DNA of 64,000 bases from Ectothiorhodospiraceae bacterium BW-2 (GCA_008375315.1 CP032507.1:124001-188000), one strand, 5' to 3'; shown: positions 1 through 9,851, counted from the first letter of the stretch. Numbers and translations are program-made. The notes: generated by a model from the sequence alone, not told the origin.

Positions 1-1
1 T

Positions 2-2422
2 GTGCCGGCACGCAAACTCAAACTAGCCAGTGGTGAAGAGGTTTGGGTGGCCTCGGTCTATGACATGCTCATTGCCCAGTACGGCATTGATCGTGGTTTA
101 GGTGACAATCTAGCCACCTCCTATGACGATGCCAATATCGCCTACACCCCTGCCTGGGGCGAGAAGGTGACCGGCGTAAAACGGGCCGATCTCATTCGCA
201 CCGGACGAGAGTTTGCCGACAATGCGAGTAAAACCCAGGGTAAATCGATGGTCATTATGGGGGCAGCGATTAACCACTGGTACCATAACGATATGGGCTA
301 TCGCAGCATTATGAATATGCTCCATATCTGCGGCTGCGTTGGTCAGTCGGGGGGTGGCTGGGCGCACTATGTCGGTCAAGAGAAGCTACGGCCTCAAGCG
401 GGTTGGGCGCCAATAGCCTTTGCTCTCGATTGGCATCGGCCACCGCGTCACATGAACTCAACCACCTACTGGTACTTCCATACCGATCAGTGGCGCTATG
501 AGAAGGTGAGTGGCGACTCGATTATGGCCTCTACCGCCAAAGGGAAGTATAAGGGCTACCAGATTGCCGACTACAATGTGGTTTCACAACGGCTCGGCTG
601 GCTCCCCTCGGCACCCCACTTTAACCAAAACCCTATCGAGATTGTAAAAGCGGCTGAAAAAGCCGGCGCAACCGATGAGGCGGGTGTGGCGAACTATCTG
701 AAAGAGCAACTTAAAAGTGGCAAAATTGCCTTTGCGAGTGAAGATATCGACGCCGCAGAGAACCATCCTCGCAACCTCTTTGTCTGGCGGGCTAACCTGC
801 TCGGCTGTTCGGCTAAGGGGCATGAGTATTTTCTCAAACACCTAGTCGGGGCACAAAATGGCGTCATGCAGGAGGGAACGGAGGGAGCCGACTCCAAAGA
901 GATTAAGTGGCGTGAAAAGTCACCGGTCGGTAAGCTCGATCTCATGGTCGATATCAACTTCCGCCTTAACTCAACCGGTGCCTACTCCGATATTATTCTG
1001 CCGACGGCAACCTGGTATGAGAAGGCCGATCTCAACACCACCGATATGCACCCCTTTGTCCACCCGATTGGCAAGGCGGTCGATCCACAATTTGAGTCAA
1101 AATCGGATTGGCAGATCTTCCAGACCATTGCGAAAAAGTTCTCTGAACTGGCCGAAAGTGAGCTCGGTACCCAAAAGGATGTCGTCTCGCTGCCGATGCA
1201 GCACGACTCTCCCATGGCATTAGCCCAGCCGTTTGGTGAGGTAAAGGATTGGAAACGGGGCGAGTGCGATCTGATCCCCGGCAAAACCGCGCCGCTGTTT
1301 AAACTGGTAGAGCGCGACTATCCTAATACCTGGAAGAAGTTTACCTCGGTCGGCCCCTTAATGAACAAGCTAGGGAATAACATTAAAGGGATCGACTGGA
1401 ATACCGATCTTGAAATTGAGCAGCTTGGCAAACTCAATGGAGTGATTACGGAGGAGGGGATCTCAAAAGGGCGGCCACAACTGCTCGAAGATGAGGCGGT
1501 CTGCGATACGGTACTGCACATGGCTCCAGAGACCAACGGTGAAGTAGCGCACAAATCGTGGACAGCACTGTCGAAAAAGACCGGCATTGATCACCACCAT
1601 CTCTACGCCGGACGGCATGAGGAGAAGATTCGTTACCACGACATTATTGCCCAGCCGCGCAAGATTATTACCGCGCCGACCTGGTCGGGCATTGAGTCGG
1701 AGGAGGTGAGTTACAACGCCTGCTATACCAATATCCATGAGCATATCCCCTTTAGAACCCTGACTGGCAGAGCCTCGTTCTATCTCGATCATGAGTGGAT
1801 GCTCGACTTTGGCGAAGGGCTCTGCTGCTATCGGCCACCACAAGATCTTGGCGCGCATACCCATCTGCCGGCGGTACTCGCTGGTAAGCTGCAAGGTAAA
1901 AAGACCCTCACCCTTAACTGGATCACGCCCCATTCGAAGTGGGGGATCCACTCGACCTATCAGGACAATCTGCGGATGTTGCACCTGTTTCGCGGCGGCC
2001 CCTACTTCTGGCTGAATGAGGATGAGGCCAAAAGCATCGGTATTAAAGATAACGATTGGGTCGAAGCGGTGAATGCCAATGGAGCGACGGTCGCTCGTGT
2101 AGTGGTGAGTCAGCGGGTACCGCAAGGGATGGCAATTATGTACCACGCCCAAGAGAAGAATGTGAATGTTCCCGGTTCGAATACGACCGGTAAACGGGGC
2201 GGTATTCTTAACAGCGTCACCAAGGTGATTATGAAGCCGACCAATATGATTGGCGGCTACGCCCAGCTCTCCTACTCGTTTAACTACTACGGCACCGTCG
2301 GTAGTCAGCGAGATGAGCATGTCATAGTGCATAAAATTGAGGAGGCTGATATCAACTGGCTTGAGGGGGATTTGACACCTGAGCGGGAGAGACAGCTCAA
2401 TCCGGTTGGAATTAACAATTAG
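2..2422 (+). CDS. narG: Respiratory nitrate reductase alpha subunit, 3' part
   Basis: C-terminal 806 residues of the molybdenum-bis-MGD catalytic subunit of membrane-bound nitrate reductase, which reduces nitrate to nitrite on the cytoplasmic face. The frame is open from the first bases, so the true start and the N-terminal Fe-S and Mo-ligand regions lie outside the window; the family is about 1250 aa. Recognisable blocks include HHHLYAGRHEEKIRYHD and, near the end, NVPGSNTTGKRGGILNSVTK and GGYAQLSYSFNYYGTVGSQR. It is followed 19 bp later by narH, then narJ and narI, in the standard operon order. Identification is secure; the first in-window GTG is not a proposed start. Confidence 0.97.
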   Translation: MPARKLKLASGEEVWVASVYDMLIAQYGIDRGLGDNLATSYDDANIAYTPAWGEKVTGVKRADLIRTGREFADNASKTQGKSMVIMGAAINHWYHNDMGYRSIMNMLHICGCVGQSGGGWAHYVGQEKLRPQAGWAPIAFALDWHRPPRHMNSTTYWYFHTDQWRYEKVSGDSIMASTAKGKYKGYQIADYNVVSQRLGWLPSAPHFNQNPIEIVKAAEKAGATDEAGVANYLKEQLKSGKIAFASEDIDAAENHPRNLFVWRANLLGCSAKGHEYFLKHLVGAQNGVMQEGTEGADSKEIKWREKSPVGKLDLMVDINFRLNSTGAYSDIILPTATWYEKADLNTTDMHPFVHPIGKAVDPQFESKSDWQIFQTIAKKFSELAESELGTQKDVVSLPMQHDSPMALAQPFGEVKDWKRGECDLIPGKTAPLFKLVERDYPNTWKKFTSVGPLMNKLGNNIKGIDWNTDLEIEQLGKLNGVITEEGISKGRPQLLEDEAVCDTVLHMAPETNGEVAHKSWTALSKKTGIDHHHLYAGRHEEKIRYHDIIAQPRKIITAPTWSGIESEEVSYNACYTNIHEHIPFRTLTGRASFYLDHEWMLDFGEGLCCYRPPQDLGAHTHLPAVLAGKLQGKKTLTLNWITPHSKWGIHSTYQDNLRMLHLFRGGPYFWLNEDEAKSIGIKDNDWVEAVNANGATVARVVVSQRVPQGMAIMYHAQEKNVNVPGSNTTGKRGGILNSVTKVIMKPTNMIGGYAQLSYSFNYYGTVGSQRDEHVIVHKIEEADINWLEGDLTPERERQLNPVGINN

Positions 2423-2441
2423 TTATTAGAGGAACTGTGTA

Positions 2442-4010
2442 ATGAAAATTCGCGCACAAATTGCCATGGTGCTCAATCTGGACAAGTGCATCGGCTGCCA
2501 TACCTGCTCGGTCACCTGCAAAAATATCTGGACTAACCGTAAGGGGGTCGAGTACGCCTGGTTTAATAATGTTGAATCGAAACCCGGGGTAGGTTATCCC
2601 AAAAATTGGGAGGATCAGCAGAAGTGGATGGGGGGCTGGCGAGCCGCTGGTGGCAAGCTGGAGCTCAAAGCGGGCGGTCGCTTTAAAAAGCTCGTCAATA
2701 TCTTTGCTAACCCCGATATGCCGCAAATTGACGACTACTATGGCCCGGAGCCGTTCGATTACGACTACGCAAAGTTACAGAACAAGCCCCTATCGGAGGC
2801 GGCACCGACCGCCCGTCCGATCTCGGCGATTACCGGTGACCGAATCGATAAAATCACCTGGGCGCCGAACTGGGAGGATGATCTGGCCGGGGCATTTGAA
2901 GATCGCTCGCAAGATGTCAACTTTAAAGATATCGAAAAGCAGATGTACAAAGAGTTTGAAAAAACCTTTCACATGTACCTGCCGCGGCTCTGTAACCACT
3001 GCCTCAACCCCGCCTGTGTCGCCTCCTGTCCGAGTGGGGCGATGTATAAGCGCGAGGAGGATGGGATTGTCTTAATCGACCAAGATAAGTGTCGCGGTTG
3101 GCGGATGTGTGTCAGCGCCTGCCCCTACAAAAAGATCTACTATAACTGGGAGTCGGGCAAATCGGAGAAGTGTATCGCCTGCTATCCACGGGTCGAGTCG
3201 GGGCTGCCGATGGCGTGCGCCGAGTCGTGTGTCGGTCGGATTCGCTATGTCGGGGTGATGCTCTATGATGCCGATAAGATCTCCGATACGGCAGCCACTC
3301 AGAGCGAACAGCAGCTCTATGATGCCCAGATGGGGGTCTTTCTCGATCCAAACGATGAGGCGGTGATTAAACAGGCGATTGCCGATGGCGTACCGATGCA
3401 GTGGATTGAAGCGGCGCAAAACTCTCCGGTTTGGAAGATGGCGATGGAGTGGAAGATCGCCTTCCCGATCCATCCAGAGTTCCGTACCCTGCCGATGATG
3501 TGGTATGTGCCACCGCTCTCACCGGTACAGAGCCAGATTGATCAAAACAATCTACCGACCGAGGCCGATGGCAATATCCCTAAGGCCGAAGCGCTGCGGT
3601 TCCCAGCCAAATATCTGGCCAATCTGCTCACCGCCGGTGATGAGAAGCCGATTATTAGCGCCCTGCAACGACTATTAGCGATGCGTAGTAATCAGCGCAG
3701 CAAGGCGGTTGATGGTCAGAGCAATACCGCAGCGCTTGAGTTGACCGGACTGACTGAAGCGCAATCGGATGCGATGTATCAGCTACTCGGCATTGCTAAC
3801 TATGACGATCGTTTTGTTATCCCCACCAGTCAGCAGGGGCAGGCACCGTATATCGAAGACCCTTATGCTTTTCAGGGGCAGAACGGCTTTAGCGCCGGTA
3901 ACTGTAGCGGCCATGGCGATGATGGCGGTACTGGGCTGAGTCTTTTTCCGGTCAAACGGGAGAGCTCATTCTCGCCGCAAGATATTCAACGCAAGTATCG
4001 GAAAGGGTAA
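2442..4010 (+). CDS. narH: Respiratory nitrate reductase beta subunit
   Basis: Iron-sulfur electron-transfer subunit that carries electrons from the NarI haems to NarG. The 522 residues match the usual length. Four cysteine clusters are visible: CIGCHTC near residue 16, CNHCLNPACVASCP near 185, CRGWRMCVSACPYKK near 215 (the Trp in place of Cys is typical of the 3Fe-4S site) and CIACYP with CAESCVGRIRYVG near 245-270. The start follows a GAGG ribosome-binding site in the short gap after narG. The C-terminal half is the NarH-specific extension. Confidence 0.97.
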   Translation: MKIRAQIAMVLNLDKCIGCHTCSVTCKNIWTNRKGVEYAWFNNVESKPGVGYPKNWEDQQKWMGGWRAAGGKLELKAGGRFKKLVNIFANPDMPQIDDYYGPEPFDYDYAKLQNKPLSEAAPTARPISAITGDRIDKITWAPNWEDDLAGAFEDRSQDVNFKDIEKQMYKEFEKTFHMYLPRLCNHCLNPACVASCPSGAMYKREEDGIVLIDQDKCRGWRMCVSACPYKKIYYNWESGKSEKCIACYPRVESGLPMACAESCVGRIRYVGVMLYDADKISDTAATQSEQQLYDAQMGVFLDPNDEAVIKQAIADGVPMQWIEAAQNSPVWKMAMEWKIAFPIHPEFRTLPMMWYVPPLSPVQSQIDQNNLPTEADGNIPKAEALRFPAKYLANLLTAGDEKPIISALQRLLAMRSNQRSKAVDGQSNTAALELTGLTEAQSDAMYQLLGIANYDDRFVIPTSQQGQAPYIEDPYAFQGQNGFSAGNCSGHGDDGGTGLSLFPVKRESSFSPQDIQRKYRKG

Positions 4011-4022
4011 GGGAGATAGCAC

Positions 4023-4538
4023 ATGGTAATCTATAAACTACTCTCTAGGCTGCTCGACTACCCCGGGCGGGAGCTATTTGAGAACTTTGAGGAGCTTGAG
4101 CGCGTCGCCGCTAACGATCCCTCGCTAAATGAGAGCGAGCGGGAGACGATTTGCGGTTTTGTGTCGTGGTTATCACTGCACACCCTAACCGGTGCGCAGC
4201 AGAACTATGTCGAGACTTTCGATATGACGCCCGAGCACGATCTCCATCTCACCCACCATATCTTTGGCGATAGTGGTGAGCGGGGGCCGGCACTCATCGA
4301 TCTAACTCAGCACTATAGTGCGAACGGGTTGGCGATTGTCGAGAAGGAGATCCCAGACTATCTACCGCTGATTTTGGAGTATCTTTCGACCCTTGATGAG
4401 ACGCAGGCGCGGTTCTTTCTCGCCGATGCTCGTAAGGTCGTCAGTGTTCTCGCAAAGAATCTGGAGAAGAGTGATAGCCCTTACGCTAAACTGTTGAAAA
4501 TTGTTGAGAGCCGAGGCCAGTTGGCGCAAGCGGCTTAA
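4023..4538 (+). CDS. narJ: Nitrate reductase maturation chaperone
   Basis: A 171-residue protein of the NarJ/TorD-type chaperone family, needed to insert the molybdenum cofactor into NarG and for membrane attachment of the complex. The N-terminus YKLLSRLLDYPG and the block FDMTPEHDLHLTHHIFGD are characteristic of NarJ. The start lies 12 bp after narH, preceded by GGGAGA. Length is somewhat short for the family but the conserved core is present. Confidence 0.93.
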   Translation: MVIYKLLSRLLDYPGRELFENFEELERVAANDPSLNESERETICGFVSWLSLHTLTGAQQNYVETFDMTPEHDLHLTHHIFGDSGERGPALIDLTQHYSANGLAIVEKEIPDYLPLILEYLSTLDETQARFFLADARKVVSVLAKNLEKSDSPYAKLLKIVESRGQLAQAA

Positions 4539-4564
4539 TCTATCTATTGTTAAGGAGAAGAGTA

Positions 4565-5260
4565 ATGACTCTACACGACTTTATTTTCGGCATCTATCCT
4601 CTGATTGCCGGTACCGTCTTTCTGTTAGGGAGCTGGATTCGGTTTGACAGGGAGCAGTACACCTGGAAGGCCGACTCATCGCAGCTACTCGATAATCGTA
4701 ATATGCGTTTGGCGAGCAATCTGTTTCATGTCGGTATTTTGGCTATCTTTGCCGGCCACTTTGTCGGGTTATTAACCCCGCATAGCTGGTTTTTGGCGCT
4801 AGGGGTCGATGATTTGACCCACCAATATGTGGCCATCTACGCCGGCGTGATCTTTGGTGGTATGTGCTTTATTGGAGCGCTCATGTTGACACTGCGGCGG
4901 CTAAATAACCGTCGTGTCGCGGCGGTGGGGCGTAAGCGTGATCTGGTGACCCTTGTCTGGATTTTGATCACAGTCTCATTAGGGCTACTCTCAATTCCGT
5001 TCTCTCTCTCCCATGCCGGTAATGGCGATGCGACGGTCATGATTGCGCTAACCCACTATGTACAGAGTGTTGCTACCTTGCAGCCCGATCCGGCACTATT
5101 AGCGGGTGTGGATTGGATATTTAAGACGCATATGTTCTTTGGCATGACGCTCTTTTTAATCTTCCCCTTCACCCGTCTAGTCCATATCTGGAGTGTTCCT
5201 ATCGGCTATCTAGGTCGGGCCTACCAAATTGTTCGTCGCCGTCGGATGGTGATGAACTAG
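4565..5260 (+). CDS. narI: Nitrate reductase gamma subunit (cytochrome b)
   Basis: Membrane dihaem b subunit that oxidises quinol and passes electrons to NarH. The 231 residues show about five hydrophobic segments starting with FIFGIYPLIAGTVFLLGSWI, with histidines in FHVGILAIFAGHFVGLL and HMFFGMTLFLIFPFTRLVHIW that fit the haem ligands. The ATG at 4565 is preferred over an upstream in-frame TTG (4547) because AAGGAG lies at the right distance before it. It is the last gene of the core nar cluster and is followed by a strong hairpin. Confidence 0.95.
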   Translation: MTLHDFIFGIYPLIAGTVFLLGSWIRFDREQYTWKADSSQLLDNRNMRLASNLFHVGILAIFAGHFVGLLTPHSWFLALGVDDLTHQYVAIYAGVIFGGMCFIGALMLTLRRLNNRRVAAVGRKRDLVTLVWILITVSLGLLSIPFSLSHAGNGDATVMIALTHYVQSVATLQPDPALLAGVDWIFKTHMFFGMTLFLIFPFTRLVHIWSVPIGYLGRAYQIVRRRRMVMN

Positions 5261-5270
5261 AGATATCGGC

Positions 5271-5300
5271 CACTCTCCCTTGACTGCTCAAGGGAGAGTG
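5271..5300. terminator. Perfect 13-bp hairpin after narI
   Basis: CACTCTCCCTTGA and its exact reverse complement flank a 4-nt loop directly downstream of narI. There is no clear T-run afterwards, so it may be an attenuator or an RNA-processing and stability hairpin that separates narGHJI from the DsrC-like gene rather than a strong terminator. Confidence 0.55.
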
Positions 5301-5340
5301 GCTCTCTCGAACTTTATGATTAACTTCAAGAGGTATCAAT

Positions 5341-5709
5341 ATGATGCGTGCTAATCCATTCGCTATTCGTAGTGAGTATATTTTGGTCGGTGAGACGAGT
5401 GTTGAAACCGATCAGGAGGGGTACATTCAGGATATGGAGCTCTGGTCGGAGGGGTTTGCTAAGGCGCAGGCAGAGAAAGAGGGGCTGACCTTGACCTCGG
5501 AGCACTGGGATGTGATCCACTATATTCGTGACTACTATGAAGAGCATGGCGTACAGGCACAGGTACGCACTATGATTAAACATTTTAAACAGGCTTGGGG
5601 TGAGGAGCGGGGTAATAACCACTATCTGCACGATCTCTTTCCTATGGGCGGGCCGCAAAAACAGGGCAACCGTCTAGCCGGTATTCGGCGCACTAAGGGT
5701 GAACACTAA
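5341..5709 (+). CDS. DsrC/TusE-family protein lacking the C-terminal cysteines
   Basis: A 122-residue member of the DsrC/TusE/RspA family. DsrC is the sulfur-carrying partner of dissimilatory sulfite reductase and TusE is a relay protein in tRNA 2-thiolation; both act through a penultimate cysteine on a flexible C-terminal arm. The family core is clear: GYIQDMELWSEGFAKAQAEK, LTLTSEHWDVIHYIRDYYEE and LFPMGGPQKQGNRLAG. The C-terminus, however, ends GIRRTKGEH and the whole protein contains no cysteine. That fits the cysteine-free RspA-type subgroup proposed as regulatory. It has its own ribosome-binding site (AAGAGG) and lies between narI and moaA, which suggests a role tied to nitrate respiration. 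Function is inferred. Confidence 0.88.
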   Translation: MMRANPFAIRSEYILVGETSVETDQEGYIQDMELWSEGFAKAQAEKEGLTLTSEHWDVIHYIRDYYEEHGVQAQVRTMIKHFKQAWGEERGNNHYLHDLFPMGGPQKQGNRLAGIRRTKGEH

Positions 5710-5730
5710 CGGGTATGGAGTAATATCGCT

Positions 5731-6732
5731 ATGGCTTTAGCAGGGCTAATCGACCCATTTGGGCGCAAAATTAACTATCTGCGTCTATCGGTCACAGAGA
5801 AGTGTAACTATCGCTGCTTCTATTGTATGCCGGAGGAGGGGGTAAGCTGCTTATCACGCCGTCAGCTACTTAACCGAGAGGAGCTGCAGCGGCTGGTAAC
5901 CCTCTTCGTGGCGTTGGGGGTTAGCAACATTCGTCTGACCGGAGGGGAGCCGCTAGTTCGCAAAGATCTGCCACAGCTAGCCGCCCCACTTGCTCAATTA
6001 GCGGGACTCGAAGAGCTATCGCTCTCCACCAATGGCCACCTCTTAGCGCAGCGGGCCGAATCGCTCTACCGCGCTGGTGTGAGTCGCTGCAACATCTCGC
6101 TCGATTCGGTCGATAGCGCTAACTTTCATACCATTACCAAAGGCGGCGATCTACAGCGCGTGATCGCCGGTATCAAGGCGGCCAAGGCGGTCGGCATGAG
6201 TCCGGTTAAGCTCAATATGGTGGTTATGCGTGGCGTGAATGAGCATGAGATTGAGGCGATGATCGACTTTGCCGCCACAACCGAGTGTCAGCTACGCTTT
6301 ATTGAGACGATGCCGATGGGGGGCTTAGGGGAGCAGTTAAGCTCCCGTTACTACAGTGCTCAGAAGATCGTGGCGCGGGTTAAGGGGTATTTGGGCAGTG
6401 AGCTTATTCCCGTCAAGCCGAGTCGGGGCGCTGGGCCGGCGCGGTGTTATCAGATAGGCACCACTTCACAGCAAATAGGTGTCATTTCGGCGATGTCGCA
6501 ACACTTTTGCGAGGGGTGTAATCGCATTCGTCTCACGGCTGAAGGGGCGTTGGTGCTCTGTCTAGGGCAAGAGGCTGCGATACCGTTAGGAGCGATGCTG
6601 CTCGCCGGTGCGAGCGATAGTGAACTGCAACAGCAGATCGTAGCCGCCATCGCCGCGAAGCCCTACGGCCACGATTTTCACGATAAGAGCCGCTATAGCG
6701 TGCAGCGGATGATGGTAAAAACCGGAGGGTAG
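5731..6732 (+). CDS. moaA: GTP 3',8-cyclase
   Basis: Radical-SAM enzyme catalysing the first step of molybdopterin synthesis from GTP. The 333 residues match the family. The N-terminal radical-SAM cluster is C25-x3-C29-x2-C32 (CNYRCFYC), followed by RLTGGEPLVRKDL. The C-terminal 4Fe-4S site is in FCEGCNRIRL and LCLG, and the conserved GG end is present. Its place next to narGHJI makes sense because NarG needs the cofactor. Confidence 0.96.
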   Translation: MALAGLIDPFGRKINYLRLSVTEKCNYRCFYCMPEEGVSCLSRRQLLNREELQRLVTLFVALGVSNIRLTGGEPLVRKDLPQLAAPLAQLAGLEELSLSTNGHLLAQRAESLYRAGVSRCNISLDSVDSANFHTITKGGDLQRVIAGIKAAKAVGMSPVKLNMVVMRGVNEHEIEAMIDFAATTECQLRFIETMPMGGLGEQLSSRYYSAQKIVARVKGYLGSELIPVKPSRGAGPARCYQIGTTSQQIGVISAMSQHFCEGCNRIRLTAEGALVLCLGQEAAIPLGAMLLAGASDSELQQQIVAAIAAKPYGHDFHDKSRYSVQRMMVKTGG

Positions 6733-6748
6733 GGGCTAGAGCTGGTAT

Positions 6749-7375
6749 ATGGATTCAAATTTGACTAAAGATGAGGCGTTAGAGCGACTGGTTAGCGGAA
6801 ATATACGCTTTGTCGCAGGGCAGTATGGGATTGAACAGAGAGTGACCATACAACAGCGGGTGGAGATGCTCTATGGGCAGCACCCTTTTGCGGTTATTTT
6901 AGGCTGTTCTGACTCAAGAGTTCCGGCAGAGATTATTTTTGATCAGGGATTAGGTGCGCTGTTTGTGATTCGTATTGCTGGCAATATTGTTGCTCCCTCT
7001 CAAATCGGCAGTATTGAGTTTGCCTTAGAGAAATTTCAGCTACCGTTGGTAATTGTTTTAGGTCACTCTATGTGTGGTGCTGTTAAAGCGACTATCGATG
7101 AGATAGATAGCTGTGCTAGTAATGACGCCTCAAGCGTACTCTCTATTGTCAATCGTATTCGACCGGTGGTGATGCCTCTGCTTAAGATCGGGCTAACGAG
7201 TGGATCAGAGCAGCTACTAGAGACGGCGATTGATGCTAATATTCTCGCCTCAGTGAACCATCTTCGTTATGGCTCAACGATTATTGAGCAGCGGTTAAAG
7301 CAGGGAAAGTTAGAGGTGTTAGGGGCGAAATACCACCTAGATTCGGGTGAAGTTACCTTTTTTAACTCTTGCTAG
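6749..7375 (+). CDS. Beta-class carbonic anhydrase
   Basis: Interconverts CO2 and bicarbonate in the cytoplasm. The 208-residue protein carries the beta-class zinc motif CSDSR (C53, D55, R57) and the second half of the site, HSMCGAV (H106, C109). The typical stretch VIRIAGNIV lies between them. It starts 16 bp after moaA and may share its transcript; the start lacks a strong ribosome-binding site. Confidence 0.94.
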   Translation: MDSNLTKDEALERLVSGNIRFVAGQYGIEQRVTIQQRVEMLYGQHPFAVILGCSDSRVPAEIIFDQGLGALFVIRIAGNIVAPSQIGSIEFALEKFQLPLVIVLGHSMCGAVKATIDEIDSCASNDASSVLSIVNRIRPVVMPLLKIGLTSGSEQLLETAIDANILASVNHLRYGSTIIEQRLKQGKLEVLGAKYHLDSGEVTFFNSC

Positions 7376-7420
7376 CTACCAATCAATCAATACCTTCGCT
7401 ATGTTGGTCTTGTGCATCGT

Positions 7421-7512
7421 GTAACCGTTCACTCACCCCGCCAAATTATAGCCCTCACCCCAACCCTCTCCCGCTAGGAGAGGGAGATAAGGAGGGGGGA
7501 GTGAACGGTTAC
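7421..7512. repeat. Inverted repeat with nested hairpin (small REP/MITE-like unit)
   Basis: In the 309-bp gap between the carbonic anhydrase and the helicase gene, GTAACCGTTCACTC (7421-7434) is repeated exactly inverted at 7499-7512. Between the arms lies a second hairpin, CCCTCTCC...GGAGAGGG, in a CT-rich stretch. The structure looks like a short non-coding mobile or REP-type unit. Nothing else was recognised in the gap. Confidence 0.6.
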
Positions 7513-7684
7513 AGTTTGGGATTGGTTGTCTGAGTGAGAGAAGATTGGCATAATAGAATTTATGAAATTAACGCATATCTTTAGGCAATAGAGGCGATTC
7601 AATAATCAATTTCAGATATCAGGGAGAGAACAAATGTGCCTGCTAATAGTATCTGACGCTATCGTGGCAATCAGCACATAACTC

Positions 7685-9619
7685 ATGCTGATCGACAACC
7701 GCAAAACCGGCAAAGTCGGCGATGAAATTAAACAGCATCTGCAAACGGACACACGCCTGTCAGTAATTTCTGCGCTTTTTTCCCTCTATGGCTATCAAAC
7801 CCTGAAGCAACAGCTAGAGCAGTGCGCCGCTGTAAAATTACTGCTACCCCAAACGAGCAGCGATACACTCTTTCCACTGCAAAACTTAACCGGTGATCGC
7901 TACGAGCTGCATCGCAGAAACCAACTGATTCAGGCGGCGATTGCCCGACAATGTGCTGACTGGTTACAAAATAGTGCCGAAGTCAGACAGATCAGAAAAG
8001 AGGCCGGTGTCAGCCAAAACCTGTTCCATCTGCAACAGCCTGATGGTAATGCGTTAGCGATACAGGGTAACGCCAGTTTCACCTCAACCGGCTTTGGCTA
8101 CAGCGAATCGGATCAATACTTCATGAACATGAAGATAACCGAACCACAAGGCACCGCCGCAATGTTGGAGTGGTTCAACGCCATCTGGAACGATCACCAC
8201 GCCACCACCGACATCAAACAGCAAGTATTGCAACAGCTTAACCACCTGGCCAGTGACCAACCTTCTGAGTTAATCTACCTGCTTACCCTTTATCACCTCT
8301 TTAGTGGCTCGCTCGATGAGCTGACCGAAGAGCGGATTATTAAAAGCAAAACCGGTATTCACCAAACAACTGTCTGGAACAAGCTCTATAAATTTCAGCG
8401 TGATGGTGTCATGGGGGCAATTGATAAACTGGAGCGCTACAACGGCTGCATCATTGCCGATAGTGTCGGTTTGGGCAAAACCTTTGAAGCGCTGGCGGTG
8501 ATTAAATATTACGAGCTGAGAAATGACCGCGTACTGGTACTCTGCCCGAAAAAACTGCGCGAAAACTGGAGTCTCTACACCCTTAATGACCGCCGTAATC
8601 TGCTCGCTGATGACCGCTTTAACTACGATATTCTCAACCATACCGATCTGACCCGTACCGGCGGCTTCTCCGGCGATATCAACCTCGCGACCCTCAACTG
8701 GGGCAACTACGATCTGATTGTGATTGATGAATCGCACAACTTCCGTAATACACCCGATGCTAAAGAGGGCATCACCCGCTACGGACGGTTAATGAATGAG
8801 GTGATTCGTAACGGGGTTAAGACTAAAGTGCTGATGCTCTCTGCCACCCCGGTTAATAACCGCATGAATGATCTAAAAAATCAGGTTGCATTTATTACCG
8901 AGGGTAACGACAGCGCCTATAAAGAGGAGGGTATTGCCAGCATTGAACAGTCGCTACGCCGAGCCCAAACCCGTTTTAACGACTGGTTAAGTGAAAGCCC
9001 CCGCACGACAGAATCCTTAATGCGTAGCCTCAACTTCGACTACTTCAAGCTGCTCGATATGCTCACCATTGCCCGTTCGCGTAAACATATCGAAAAGTAT
9101 TATGACATTAGCGAAATCGGCCAGTTCCCCCAACGACTGAAACCACAAAATATCAAAGCCGATATTGATACGCTCGGCAACTATCCGCCTTTAAAAGAGA
9201 TTAACAACACCATTCGTCGGCTCCATCTCAGCGCCTACTCACCGATAAAATATCTGCGCAACGACAAACGCGCTGAATATAGCCGCAAATATGACATACA
9301 AGTAAAAGGCGGCAAATCCGTTTTTCGACAGGAAGATCGCGAACAGAGCCTGATCCACCTGATGCGGGTCAATTTGCTCAAACGGATGGAGAGCTCCATC
9401 AACTCATTTGCTCTCACTCTGCAAAAACTGCTGAATGCGGTAGAGCAGCTGTTACATCGACTGGATAGTTATCAAGGCATAAGCGGCAAGTCACAACAAC
9501 AGAGCACCGAAAGCCTGTTTAGTCGGGGTGGCACGCAACTCAGTGGCGATCACTATCACGGATTGGACGATTTTGAAGTGGTCAGCTATCTGATATTACT
9601 CTCTCCTCAACCCAATTAA
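7685..9619 (+). pseudogene. SNF2/SF2 helicase with PLD-like N-terminus, C-terminally truncated
   Basis: The 644-residue product has an N-terminal region like phospholipase-D-type helicase partners (about 1-200). An SF2/SNF2 ATPase core follows: Walker A IIADSVGLGKTFEAL near residue 255, Walker B VIDESHNF near 350 and motif III LMLSATPVNNR near 390. The second RecA-like lobe (motifs V and VI) is missing; the frame ends in LILLSPQPN just where the family normally runs on for several hundred residues. Such helicases are known beside DUF4391 and type III-like methyltransferase genes, which is what follows here. It is probably an inactive remnant of a defence locus. Confidence 0.8.
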
Positions 9620-9636
9620 CCTACAGGAGTATAACG

Positions 9637-9849
9637 ATGAAAACCCTATCGGTAGAACTCAATGACCAAGCCTATCAACAGGTGATCCATTTTTTACAAA
9701 CACTGCCCAAACAGGACTATCACCTGTTGGATGATTTTGACCAACTAAGCACTGAGGAGAAACAACAACTGGCAGCGATAGAGCATCAATTAGCACAAAA
9801 CGATAGCAGTGATTTTGAATCATGGGACAGCGTGAAGCAGCAACTCTAA
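9637..9849 (+). CDS. Putative RelB-like antitoxin
   Basis: A 70-residue acidic protein (MKTLSVELNDQAYQQVIHFL...) ending just before a RelE/ParE-like gene, with AGGAG upstream. The beta-strand/helix start and acidic tail suit a type II antitoxin that binds both DNA and toxin. The assignment rests mainly on position and size, since no specific family motif is decisive. Confidence 0.65.
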   Translation: MKTLSVELNDQAYQQVIHFLQTLPKQDYHLLDDFDQLSTEEKQQLAAIEHQLAQNDSSDFESWDSVKQQL

Positions 9850-9851
9850 CG

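Noticed and set aside
1463-2332. 289-codon minus-strand frame inside narG
   Set aside because: Shadow of narG, which is unambiguous in its own frame.
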